From Nocardioides sp. BGMRC 2183 (GTDB taxonomy: Bacteria; Actinomycetota; Actinomycetes; Propionibacteriales; Nocardioidaceae), in NCBI GenBank assembly GCA_008123405.1, contig VSSA01000024.1:1-61527 (forward strand): a stretch of 61,527 bases of DNA, given 5' to 3'. The notes under the pieces were generated by a model. The model was given only the letters and a program-made list of their open reading frames with translations. It was not told where the DNA came from and made no database searches. The translations under genes and the position numbers were made by a program. Of this stretch, positions 17,379 to 30,243 are shown piece by piece (position 1 is the stretch's first letter; every line of letters begins with the position of its first letter).

Positions 17379-18550
17379 TGGCGGCGATCAAGCAGGTCCT
17401 CGCGCCGAGCCACGCCACCGGCCGACTGCTGCTGGGCGTGGTCGGGATCGCGGTGGCGGTCGCGGTGATCAGCATGGTCGGTGAGTTCCGGGCCACCCAG
17501 CTGGCATCGATGGCCTACCTCGGCGTGGCTGCCGCGGGCCTCACCCTGCTCACCGGCCTCAACGGCCAGCTCTCCCTGGGACATGGCGCTCTCATGGCGA
17601 TCGGCGCCTACACCGCGGCGCTGCTCCTGCCCGACGCCGACGCCGGCACGCCACTCCCGGTCGTGCTGCTGGCGGCGGTCGCCGTGACCGTGCTGGTCGG
17701 TGCGGTGGTCGGAGTCGCCGCGGCCCGACTCCACGGGCCCTACCTGGCTGGCGCCACGCTCGCGCTCGCGGTCGCCGTGCCGGGACTGGCGATCTATTTC
17801 GGGGACACCCTCGGCGGCGAGCAAGGCCTCTCGGTCTCCGTGCCGGACGTACCGGTCTGGCTCGCCGACGCGATCTTCTTCCTCACCGGCACCGACCCCT
17901 CCCGTGGCCGCTACGTCAGCTACGTCGCGTGGGTGGTGCTGGTCATCGTCCTGGTTGTCCTGGCCAATCTCGCCCGCAGCCGCACGGGTCGCCGGTGGCG
18001 CGCGGTCCGCGACGACGAGATCGCCGCCCAGCTCGTCGGCATCGACCTCGGGCGCAACCGGGTGCTGGCCTTCGTGGTGAGCGCCGCCTGCGCCGGACTC
18101 GGCGGAGCTCTGATGGCGCTCGCGGTGCGACTCACCGCACCGAGCGGCTTCACGCTGACGCTCTCCCTGACCCTGGTCGCCGCGATCGTGCTCGGTGGTC
18201 TGGGGACCCTGACCGGCGCCGTGATCGGTGCCGCCCTGCTCACCTTCCTGCCGCAGGTGGTCACCCAGTTCGGGGGCGGGATCGGGCTCGACGACGTCCA
18301 GTCCGCCCAGCTCGCCCCCTTCGTCTACGGCCTGGTGATGGTGCTGGTCGTCCTGCTCGCCCCTGCCGGCCTCGTCGGCTCGCTGTTGCGGTGGCGGATG
18401 CGGCGGGCGGGGCGTCGTACCAGTGCCGTTCTGGACGGCCCGCCACCATCCGTCCCCTCCGGCTCCGACTCTTCCGACTCTTCCGACTCCGAACCGTCCG
18501 ACGACTCACCCACCTCAACCCAACCGACACCGAGAGGCGCCCACTCATGA
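17378..18550 (+). CDS. LivM-like ABC transporter permease
   Basis: A 390-residue permease with the LivM core segment LNGQLSLGHGALMAIGAY near residue 58 and a cytoplasmic EAA-like loop (RRWRAVRDDEIAAQLVGID). After the last TM helix it carries a hydrophilic, acidic Ser/Asp tail of about 45 residues. The tail is encoded by three near-identical 9-bp repeats (TTCCGACTC type, about 18470-18495), which is unusual for LivM. The stop overlaps the start of the binding protein gene (ATGA at 18547). Confidence 0.9.
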   Translation: MAAIKQVLAPSHATGRLLLGVVGIAVAVAVISMVGEFRATQLASMAYLGVAAAGLTLLTGLNGQLSLGHGALMAIGAYTAALLLPDADAGTPLPVVLLAAVAVTVLVGAVVGVAAARLHGPYLAGATLALAVAVPGLAIYFGDTLGGEQGLSVSVPDVPVWLADAIFFLTGTDPSRGRYVSYVAWVVLVIVLVVLANLARSRTGRRWRAVRDDEIAAQLVGIDLGRNRVLAFVVSAACAGLGGALMALAVRLTAPSGFTLTLSLTLVAAIVLGGLGTLTGAVIGAALLTFLPQVVTQFGGGIGLDDVQSAQLAPFVYGLVMVLVVLLAPAGLVGSLLRWRMRRAGRRTSAVLDGPPPSVPSGSDSSDSSDSEPSDDSPTSTQPTPRGAHS

Positions 18551-19902
18551 GGTCAACCATTCCCGACAAACTCCGTCGAGGGCCGGCGGCAGCAGTTGTC
18601 GTCACCCTCGCCGCCTGCGCCGCACTTTCGGCCTGTGGTGCCGGCGAGGACCGCGAGGAGTCCGCCGACGCCGCCCGCAACACCGTCGGCGTCACCGACG
18701 ACACCATCAAGGTCGGCGGCCACTTCCCGCTGACCGGGGTGGCCGCGCCCGGCTACAGCGAGATCCCCACCGGCCACCAGGCCTACTTCGACTACGTCAA
18801 CGCCAACGGCGGGGTCAACGGTCGGCAGATCGAGTGGGTCGTCAAGGACGACGCCTACAACCCCACCAACACCAGCAGTGTGACCAATGAGCTGGTGCTG
18901 CAGGACGAGATCTTCGGCATGGTCGGTGGCCTCGGCACGCCCACCCACGGTGCGGTCATCGACTTCCTCAACGACGAGGAGGTGCCCGACCTCTTCGTCT
19001 CCTCCGGGTCGCGGCAGTGGGGCGAGACCCCCGAGGACTACCCCTCCACCTTCGGCTGGCAGCCCGACTACGTGATCGAGGGCAAGGTGATCGGCCAGTA
19101 CATCGCCGAGAACCTGCCCAACGCCAAGGTGGGGCTCTTCCTGCAGGACGACGACCTCGGCGCCGACGGCGAGGCCGGGGTGCGCCAGTTCATCGACGAC
19201 CAGGTCGTCGAGACCGTCCACTACACGCCCGGCAACACCGACGTCGCCCCGCAGATCGCCAAGCTGCAGGCGGCCGGCGTCGACCTGGTGGTCGGGTTCA
19301 ACGTGCCCTCCTACACGGCCCTGTCGCAGTTGGTGGCGCTGAAGACCGGCTTCTCGCCGCAGTGGATCTACAGCAACGTGGGCTCCGACCCGAACCTGGT
19401 CGGCTCGCTGCTCGCGAACTTCTCCGAGGGTGCCGTCGACGGCGGCGCCGGGATGCTCGACGGCGTCATCACGACCGAGTACATGCCCGGTGCCGACGCG
19501 CCCGAGGACCCCTGGGTCCAGCTGTGGCAGAAGGTCTGGGACGAGCACGGCCAGGACGGCGAACTCACCAACTACCGGATCTACGGGATGGCCGAGGCCT
19601 ACACCTTCGTCCAAGCGCTGCAGGCGGCCGGAGAGGACCTGACCCGGGAGGGCATCGTCGCCGCCCTCGAGGAGGTCGGCGCCGACTTCGAAGGCCCCGG
19701 CTTCGGCCCGTTCCGCTACTCCGCCGACAGCCACCTCGGCCTCTCCGGACTTCAGGTGGTCCAGCTGAAGGGTGGCGCCGGCGAGCCGTTGACCCCGGTG
19801 CTGGTGACCGATCTGGGTGACGCCGAGATCGAGGAGGACGACTCCGCCGCCGGCGACGCCCCGCCGGAGAGCGGGATCCCCGAGGTCGACGCGGTCGACT
19901 GA
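18547..19902 (+). CDS. LivK-like substrate-binding lipoprotein
   Basis: A 451-residue periplasmic-type binding protein (type 1 fold, Peripla_BP_6). The signal peptide ends in a lipobox, LSAC, with the lipidated Cys at residue 30. The mature protein starts with an acidic linker, then TIKVGGHFPLTG, as usual for the family. The final 30 residues are acidic. It delivers the substrate to the LivHM-like pore. The ligand is unknown; the operon's acyl-CoA synthetase implies a carboxylate. A strong GCGA-loop hairpin follows the gene. Confidence 0.9.
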   Translation: MRSTIPDKLRRGPAAAVVVTLAACAALSACGAGEDREESADAARNTVGVTDDTIKVGGHFPLTGVAAPGYSEIPTGHQAYFDYVNANGGVNGRQIEWVVKDDAYNPTNTSSVTNELVLQDEIFGMVGGLGTPTHGAVIDFLNDEEVPDLFVSSGSRQWGETPEDYPSTFGWQPDYVIEGKVIGQYIAENLPNAKVGLFLQDDDLGADGEAGVRQFIDDQVVETVHYTPGNTDVAPQIAKLQAAGVDLVVGFNVPSYTALSQLVALKTGFSPQWIYSNVGSDPNLVGSLLANFSEGAVDGGAGMLDGVITTEYMPGADAPEDPWVQLWQKVWDEHGQDGELTNYRIYGMAEAYTFVQALQAAGEDLTREGIVAALEEVGADFEGPGFGPFRYSADSHLGLSGLQVVQLKGGAGEPLTPVLVTDLGDAEIEEDDSAAGDAPPESGIPEVDAVD

Positions 19903-19926
19903 GACGCGCAAGCGAACCGACCGCCG

Positions 19927-19960
19927 GCGTCCGTGCGGGCCGCGAGGCCCGCACGGACGC
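19927..19960 (+). terminator. 15-bp hairpin with GCGA tetraloop
   Basis: Perfect arms at 19927-19941 and 19946-19960 flank GCGA, a GNRA-type tetraloop. It lies between the binding-protein gene and fadD on the same strand. It may terminate, partly terminate, or stabilise the 3' end of the importer mRNA. No T tract follows. Confidence 0.65.
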
Positions 19961-20008
19961 CCCACGGTGCCCCGTCACCGGCCACCCCTGACCCTGCGAA
20001 GGAGACCC

Positions 20009-21517
20009 ATGACCACGCTGTCCCTGGCCTCGGTGCTCGCCGAGCCCGCCCGACGCCGCCCCGACCGGATCGCCGTCGTGGAGGGCGCGGAGCGCACCTC
20101 CTACGCCGACCTGTGGCGTCAGGCCCGTTGCTTCGCCACCGCGCTGACCGGCCAGGGCGTGCGACCCGGCGTTCGGGTCGCACTGCTCGCCCCGAACGTG
20201 ACCGACTTCGTCCGTGCCTACTACGGGATCATCGCCGCCGGCGGTGTCGTGGTGCCGGTGCCGACGCTGCTCAACGCCGAGGAGGCGGGCTACCTGCTGC
20301 GCCACTCCGGCGCCGAGCTGCTGCTCCACCATGCAGCCACTGCCGGCGTGGCCGAGGCGGCCGCGGCGACGGTGGGGATCGCGACCCACGATGTGGCCGG
20401 CTTCGGTGACGGGGCCGAGCCGCTGCCGTCGTACGTGACCAGGAGGCCGGAGGACCCGGCGGTGATCTTCTACACCAGCGGGACCACCGGACGGCCGAAG
20501 GGTGCCGTGCTGACCCACCTGAACCTGGTGCTGAACGCGACGGTCAACGCCGTCGACGCCAACCCGCTGTTGGCCGAGGACGTGGTGATGGGCTGTCTGC
20601 CGCTGTTCCACACCTTCGGGCAGTCGGTCTCGATGAACACCACCTTCCGGGTCGGCGCGACGCTGGTGCTGCAGCCACGATTCGACCCGATCGAGGCGCT
20701 GCGGATCATGGTGGCCGAGCGGGCCACGATCTTCTTCGGTGTGCCGACCATGTACATCCATCTCCTCGAGGCCGCCGGCGATGCTCCCGCGCTGCCGGCG
20801 CTGCGGGACTGCGTCTCGGGCGGCGCGTCGCTGCCGGTCGCGGTGCTGGAGCGCTTCGAAGAGCTCTTCGCGACCCGGATCTTCGAGGGCTATGGACTCT
20901 CCGAGACCTCGCCGTCGGCGACGGTGAACCAACGCGTGTACGGCGCCCGGCCGGGCACCGTCGGCCATCCGCTGTGGGGCGTCGAGGTCGAGATCGCCGA
21001 CCCCGACGTCCAGGACCGGGTGGTGCTGCTCGGGACCGAAGAGACCGGCGAGGTCGTCGTCCGCGGCCACAACGTCTTCGCCGGCTACCTGGACGACCCG
21101 GCCGCCTCGGCCGCGGTGCTGGTCGACGGCTGGTTCCGCACCGGCGACCTCGGGGTCAAGGACAGCGACGGCTTCGTCAGCATCGTGGACCGGCTCAAGG
21201 ACCTGGTGATCCGGGGTGGCTACAACGTCTATCCGCGCGAGGTCGAGGAGACGCTCGCCCGACACCCCAGCGTGGCGCAGGTGGCGGTGATCGGGGTGCC
21301 GGATCCGGTGCACGGCGAAGAGGTGTGCGCCGTCGTCGTACCGACCTCGGCCGACGCGATCGACGCCGAGGACCTGCGCGACTGGGCGCGTGAGCGTCTC
21401 GGGCGGCACAAGTACCCGCGCCTGGTCGAGCTGGTCGCCGAGTTGCCCCTCGGGCCCTCCCACAAGGTGCTCAAGCGCGAGCTGCGGGCGCGGTTCACCC
21501 CCGCAACGCAGCGCTGA
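20009..21517 (+). CDS. Acyl-CoA synthetase (FadD-type, class I AMP-forming)
   Basis: A 502-residue ANL-family ligase that activates a carboxylic acid with ATP and CoA. Motifs are the P-loop YTSGTTGRPKGA near residue 155, the A5 motif GYGLSETSP near 293, RTGDLG, DRLKDLVIRGG near 394, and the catalytic Lys in PSHKVLKREL near the end. A GAAGGAGA ribosome site precedes ATG 20009. It is downstream of the importer and upstream of an acyl-CoA dehydrogenase, so it probably activates the imported acid. Confidence 0.92.
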   Translation: MTTLSLASVLAEPARRRPDRIAVVEGAERTSYADLWRQARCFATALTGQGVRPGVRVALLAPNVTDFVRAYYGIIAAGGVVVPVPTLLNAEEAGYLLRHSGAELLLHHAATAGVAEAAAATVGIATHDVAGFGDGAEPLPSYVTRRPEDPAVIFYTSGTTGRPKGAVLTHLNLVLNATVNAVDANPLLAEDVVMGCLPLFHTFGQSVSMNTTFRVGATLVLQPRFDPIEALRIMVAERATIFFGVPTMYIHLLEAAGDAPALPALRDCVSGGASLPVAVLERFEELFATRIFEGYGLSETSPSATVNQRVYGARPGTVGHPLWGVEVEIADPDVQDRVVLLGTEETGEVVVRGHNVFAGYLDDPAASAAVLVDGWFRTGDLGVKDSDGFVSIVDRLKDLVIRGGYNVYPREVEETLARHPSVAQVAVIGVPDPVHGEEVCAVVVPTSADAIDAEDLRDWARERLGRHKYPRLVELVAELPLGPSHKVLKRELRARFTPATQR

Positions 21518-21560
21518 CCGACACCCCTTCCGCCCCATCAGCAAGGAGAAGAAGACCCGC

Positions 21561-22742
21561 ATGGACCTGCAGCTCAACCCCGAAGAACGAGAGATCCGCC
21601 AGTGGGTTCGCTCGTTCGTCACCAAGGAGATCCTGCCGCTCGAGGCCGAGGCGCTCACGCGCGAACGCCGTCACGAGGCCGGCGTCACCGAGGAGGAGAT
21701 GACGGCGCTCCAGGACAAGGCCAGGGCCGCCGGCTTCTTCGGCGTCCAGACACCCGAGGAGTACGGCGGGATGGGGCTCGGTGCGGTGATGACCGCGCTG
21801 ATCGAGGTGGAGCTCGGCCGCTCGTTCATCCCGTTCCGGTTCGCCGGTGAGGCCGACAACATCCTCTTCGACGCCAACGAGGAGCAGCGTGAGCGCTACC
21901 TGGTGCCGACGATCGAGGGCGAGCGCCGCTCCTGCTTCGCGATCACCGAGCCCGGTGCCGGATCGGACGCCCGGGCGATCCGCACCAGCGCGGTCCGCGA
22001 CGGCGACGAGTGGGTGATCAACGGCGAGAAGACCTTCATCACCCGTGGCAACGAGGCCGACTTCACGATGGTCTTCGCGGTCACCGACCCGGAGAAGCAT
22101 CGGGCCGGGCAGACCGGGGAGTCGGTCACCTGCTTCCTGGTCGACCGCGCGCAGGGCTGGCGCTCGGAGTACATCGACACGATGGGGGAGTGGGGCCCAG
22201 CCTCGCTGGTCTTCTCCGACGTCAGGGTGCCGCACAGCGCGATCCTCGGTGAGGAGGGCAAGGGGTTCGCGATGGCGATGCGCTGGATCGGCAAGGGGCG
22301 CTACCTGCTGCCGGCCCGTGCCCTCGGCGCCTGCGAGCGCCTGGTCGAGATGGCGATGGAGCACGCCCGCAACCGGGTCACCTTCGGCAAGCCGATCGCC
22401 GAGCGCCAGGCGATCCAGTGGATGATCGCCGACTCCGCTACCGACATCGAGGCGCTCCGCTGGCTGGTGCTCGGCGCCGCGTGGCAGGTCGATGCCGGCA
22501 ACGACTCCCGTCAGTTGCAGTCGATGGCCAAGCTCTTCGGCGGGGTGCGGGCCAACGAGATCGTGGACCGGATGCTCCAGGTGCACGGCGGCATGGGCTA
22601 CACCCGTGAGCTGCCGCTGGAACGCTGGTACCGCGAGCTGCGACTGCTGCGGATCTATGAGGGCACCGACGAGATCCAGCGCCGCACCATCGCCCGCAAC
22701 CTGCTCGCCGGCCACGCGTCGGTGCGGGGGCACCTGGGCTGA
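21561..22742 (+). CDS. Acyl-CoA dehydrogenase (FadE-type)
   Basis: A 393-residue canonical acyl-CoA dehydrogenase. It has FAITEPGAGSDARA near residue 127, the flavin segment KTFITRGNEADF, and IYEGTDEIQRR near 364 with the catalytic Glu. It introduces the alpha-beta double bond in the acyl-CoA made by the preceding ligase. AAGGAGAAGAAG precedes ATG 21561. It is the only dehydrogenase in the region with the classical YEGT motif, unlike the three in the upstream operon. Confidence 0.92.
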   Translation: MDLQLNPEEREIRQWVRSFVTKEILPLEAEALTRERRHEAGVTEEEMTALQDKARAAGFFGVQTPEEYGGMGLGAVMTALIEVELGRSFIPFRFAGEADNILFDANEEQRERYLVPTIEGERRSCFAITEPGAGSDARAIRTSAVRDGDEWVINGEKTFITRGNEADFTMVFAVTDPEKHRAGQTGESVTCFLVDRAQGWRSEYIDTMGEWGPASLVFSDVRVPHSAILGEEGKGFAMAMRWIGKGRYLLPARALGACERLVEMAMEHARNRVTFGKPIAERQAIQWMIADSATDIEALRWLVLGAAWQVDAGNDSRQLQSMAKLFGGVRANEIVDRMLQVHGGMGYTRELPLERWYRELRLLRIYEGTDEIQRRTIARNLLAGHASVRGHLG

Positions 22743-22746
22743 CACC

Positions 22747-22782
22747 GCCGCGCGGCTCGCGCCTCGCGCCGCGCCGCGCGGC
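22747..22782. terminator. GC-rich hairpin between convergent genes
   Basis: GCCGCGCGGC occurs at 22747-22756 and again at 22773-22782. Being self-complementary, the two copies can pair with a 16-nt loop. It sits between the fadE stop (22742) and the methyltransferase stop (22787). Confidence 0.5.
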
Positions 22783-22786
22783 AAGC

Positions 22787-23962
22787 TCAGAGCGGCTCGA
22801 CCAGCAGCGCCGTACCGGCCCCGGCCACCCGGGTCAGCACCAGGGTGGCCGGGGTGTCACCACGCAGCGCGAGCCGCTGGCGCAACTGGTCCGGTACGAC
22901 GTCCACCCCGCGCTTCTTGATCGTCAGCGTGCCGACTCCCCGCTCGCGCAGTGCCGCCCTGAGCTGCTTCTCCCGGTAGGGGAGGTGCTCCAGGACGCGA
23001 TAGCCGCGGGCGAAGGGTGTCTGGAAGGCCTCGGCCGAGGTCACGTAGGCGATCTTGGGGTCGATCAGTCGTCCGTGGACGCCGGCGGCGACAGCGGTGA
23101 CCAGCCCGGCCCGGATCACCGCTCCGTCCGGCTCGTAGAGATAGGCGTCGACCGGACCGGTGCCGACCTCCGTCCGGCCGGGGTCGTCCTCGTCGGTGAT
23201 CGAGGCGAGCCCGCCCTCCCCGATCAGGGTGGCGCGGCGAGCCACTGTCGCGGTCCGGCCCGACCACAGCGCTGCCTCCTTGACCTCCCCGTGGTCGCTG
23301 ACCCACTCGGCCTCGACACCCTCGGGCACCAGGTCGTGCGGGATGCCCGGTGCGACCTTCACACAGGCGTCGCGCCGGAGCAGTCCCTCGACCCAGGTCC
23401 AGGGCGGCGTCCAGTCCTCGACCCGGAACGAGCGGCCGGTGCCGCTGCGGCGCGCCGGGTCGGCGAAAGCGAGATCGAAGCCGGAGTGGTCGACCTCGGT
23501 GGCATCGGCGACCTGCACGGCTCCGGGCAGCTCGAGTGCTGCCAGGTTGGCCCGCGCGACCGCTACCCGGACCGGATCCAGGTCCACCCCGGCGCAGACG
23601 AGGCCGCTGCGCGCGGCGGCGATCAGGTCGCCGCCGATCCCGCAGCCGAGGTCGATCAGCGTCCTCGCGCCGAACGCGGCGAACCGGGCTGCTCGGTGCT
23701 CGGCGACCGCGGCTCGGGTGGCCTGTTCGAGCGCCTCGGGGGTGAAGTACATCCGGTGGGCCAGCTCGCCGAACTTCGTCACCGCGGCCGAGCGCAGCGC
23801 CACCTGGGTGAGCGCGGCCGCAGCGCGCTCGGCTGTCGTCGTACGTCGCAGCAGGGTGTTGACGCGCAGCTCCGGCTCGCCGGCGAGCACTGCCAGCCGC
23901 GCCTGCTCGAGCACACGTTGGCCAACGTCGGTGAGCAGCCAGTCGAACGCCTCGAGGTCCAC
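22787..23962 (-). CDS. Class I SAM methyltransferase with THUMP-like domain
   Basis: A 391-residue protein. A helical N-terminal part is followed by a Rossmann methyltransferase core with LIDLGCGIGGD near residue 98, GVDLDPVRV, and an ADPARR acidic-Pro motif near 165. A C-terminal THUMP-like region contains GTLTIKKRG and LVLTRVAGAG. The family is thought to act on RNA, but the substrate is not established. Start chosen: GTG 23962. The open frame continues to an ATG at 24112, but that would pass through both CIRCE operators. It is divergent from groES with only 37 nt to the first CIRCE element. Confidence 0.82.
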   Translation of the reverse strand: MDLEAFDWLLTDVGQRVLEQARLAVLAGEPELRVNTLLRRTTTAERAAAALTQVALRSAAVTKFGELAHRMYFTPEALEQATRAAVAEHRAARFAAFGARTLIDLGCGIGGDLIAAARSGLVCAGVDLDPVRVAVARANLAALELPGAVQVADATEVDHSGFDLAFADPARRSGTGRSFRVEDWTPPWTWVEGLLRRDACVKVAPGIPHDLVPEGVEAEWVSDHGEVKEAALWSGRTATVARRATLIGEGGLASITDEDDPGRTEVGTGPVDAYLYEPDGAVIRAGLVTAVAAGVHGRLIDPKIAYVTSAEAFQTPFARGYRVLEHLPYREKQLRAALRERGVGTLTIKKRGVDVVPDQLRQRLALRGDTPATLVLTRVAGAGTALLVEPL

Positions 23963-23998
23963 GCGGCCATCCTGCCAGCCGCCAGGCCGGGCCCCTCC

Positions 23999-24025
23999 CT
24001 GGCACTCGTTGCCGGTGAGTGCTAG
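23999..24025. promoter_or_regulatory. CIRCE element 1 (HrcA operator)
   Basis: CTGGCACTC, a 9-nt spacer, then GAGTGCTAG. Eight of nine arm positions are complementary, and the site matches the CIRCE consensus TTAGCACTC-N9-GAGTGCTAA at most positions. It is the binding site of the heat-shock repressor HrcA upstream of groES. Confidence 0.88.
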
Positions 24026-24032
24026 TTTCGTC

Positions 24033-24059
24033 TTGGCACTCTCGGTGCGAGTGTGCCAG
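24033..24059. promoter_or_regulatory. CIRCE element 2 (HrcA operator, degenerate)
   Basis: TTGGCACTC, 9 nt, then GTGTGCCAG: the same N9 geometry as CIRCE 1 with two mismatches between the arms. A pair of CIRCE elements upstream of groES is common in actinobacteria. Confidence 0.75.
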
Positions 24060-24177
24060 TGCTTGTGACGGCGTGCGACCCCCGCGACGGCGTACTCCAT
24101 CCCAAGCCCCAACGTGGGAGGGCGCTGCTCTCCGGAACAAGTCAGACAAGTTCTCAGCAGAGAAAGAGGTCGATCCC

Positions 24178-24474
24178 GTGTCGATCAACATCAAGCCCCT
24201 CGAGGACCGCATCGTCGTCAAGCCCCTCGACGCCGAGCAGACCACGGCCTCCGGCCTGGTCATCCCGGACACCGCCAAGGAGAAGCCGCAGGAGGGCGAG
24301 GTCCTCGCTGTCGGCGCCGGCCGGTGGAACGAGGACGGTGACGAGCGCATCCCCGTCGACGTCGCGGTGGGTGACAAGGTCATCTACAGCAAGTACGGCG
24401 GCACCGAGGTCAAGTACTCGGGCCAGGAGTACCTGATCCTCAGCGCGCGCGACGTGCTCGCGGTCATTTCCTGA
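24178..24474 (+). CDS. groS: Co-chaperonin GroES
   Basis: A 98-residue GroES (Cpn10), normal length, with the conserved start [16 protein letters not shown] and a mobile loop around residues 17-35. It caps the GroEL cylinder in ATP-driven folding. GTG 24178 is the start; AAAGAGG lies at 24163-24169. Two CIRCE operators lie about 120-180 nt upstream, so HrcA control is expected. groEL follows 86 bp downstream, separated by a hairpin. Confidence 0.97.
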   Translation: MSINIKPLEDRIVVKPLDAEQTTASGLVIPDTAKEKPQEGEVLAVGAGRWNEDGDERIPVDVAVGDKVIYSKYGGTEVKYSGQEYLILSARDVLAVIS

Positions 24475-24483
24475 TTCCCGTAC

Positions 24484-26183
<1,700 letters not shown>

Positions 26184-26200
26184 GTCTCCCGCGTCTCCAC

Positions 26201-26236
26201 ACCGACCCCGCACCGGTCCTCCGGTGCGGGGTCGGT
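26201..26236 (+). terminator. groESL operon terminator
   Basis: A perfect 16-bp stem (26201-26216 with 26221-26236) and TCCT loop, followed by GCTTTG. It begins 18 nt after the groEL stop. Confidence 0.88.
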
Positions 26237-26328
26237 GCTTTGCCGAGAACGTGTCGGGGAGTCACCGGCGCCGATCGGTCGCACGCGGGGATCGCGGGAG
26301 GTCACGCTCGTCCGGCATAGTTGAGGCC

Positions 26329-27198
26329 ATGCTGTGGAGAGTGCGCGCCGACCTGCCGGACCGCCCGGGCACCTTGGCCGGACTCGCCTCCGCGTGTGGC
26401 GACGCCGGGGTCGACATCAAGCGGGTACGGATCTTCCCCGGCGCCGATCACGTCACCGACGAGTTCGTGATCTTCGCACCCGAGGAGTGGGCGGCGGACC
26501 GGATCGCGGAGATCTTCGCGACCGCCGGTGGCATCGGCATCTCGGTGATCAGGTCCGGGCCGGCGGCACTGGAGGACCAGCCCACGCGCTACGTGCAGGC
26601 GGTGCGCGAGATCGTCGCCAATCCGGCTAGCTTCCCCGATGTGGTGGCGCACCTCTTCGACGCCGACGTCGCCCCGTCGGACGGCGACGAGGACGTCCTG
26701 GAGATGGTGCTGGGCACGACCACCACCATCCAGATCCGGCGCGACCCGGCCTTCACCCCGGTGGAGCGCCAGCGGGCAGCCGCTCTGGCCGAGCTCGTGG
26801 GCGAGGTGCTGGCTGCACAGACGGTGCCCGCGCCGGCACAGACGGGCACGTCGGGTGACGCCGAGCCCGACTACGTGCGCTCCGAGACCCAGGTCTCCGC
26901 GCTGGTGGGGGGCCGCGTCGCGGGTCAGGCCAGCATCGAGGTGTGCGAGGGCGAGGAGCCCTGGCCGGTCGACCTCTGGGTGGATCCGTCCTGGCATCGG
27001 CGGGGCATCGGCACCCGGTTGCTGGCCGACATCGCCCGGCTGGCTCGGTCCCGAGGCGCCGAAGAGATCGTGCTGACCGCGCCCTCGGACACCCAGGCGG
27101 TGCTGCCGATGGTGCTCGCGGCCGGGATGCGCGGACGGATCCGGATGGCAGGGGAGACCCTGACGGTGCGGATCGCCGTCACCGACCTGCGGGTCTGA
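26329..27198 (+). CDS. ACT domain-GNAT acetyltransferase fusion
   Basis: A 289-residue two-domain protein. The N-terminal ACT domain (about 1-75) begins WRVRADLPDRPGTLAGLA, the typical ligand-binding turn of amino-acid-sensing ACT domains. The C-terminal GNAT domain (about 180-289) has the acetyl-CoA loop HRRGIGTRLL near residue 222. A related actinobacterial group consists of protein lysine acetyltransferases controlled by amino acids. That suggests an amino-acid-gated acetyltransferase here, but the substrate is unknown. ATG 26329 is used. It is convergent with zwf, leaving only 3 nt. Confidence 0.8.
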   Translation: MLWRVRADLPDRPGTLAGLASACGDAGVDIKRVRIFPGADHVTDEFVIFAPEEWAADRIAEIFATAGGIGISVIRSGPAALEDQPTRYVQAVREIVANPASFPDVVAHLFDADVAPSDGDEDVLEMVLGTTTTIQIRRDPAFTPVERQRAAALAELVGEVLAAQTVPAPAQTGTSGDAEPDYVRSETQVSALVGGRVAGQASIEVCEGEEPWPVDLWVDPSWHRRGIGTRLLADIARLARSRGAEEIVLTAPSDTQAVLPMVLAAGMRGRIRMAGETLTVRIAVTDLRV

Positions 27199-27201
27199 GC
27201 T

Positions 27202-30234
<3,033 letters not shown>

Positions 30235-30243
30235 GCTGACCGG

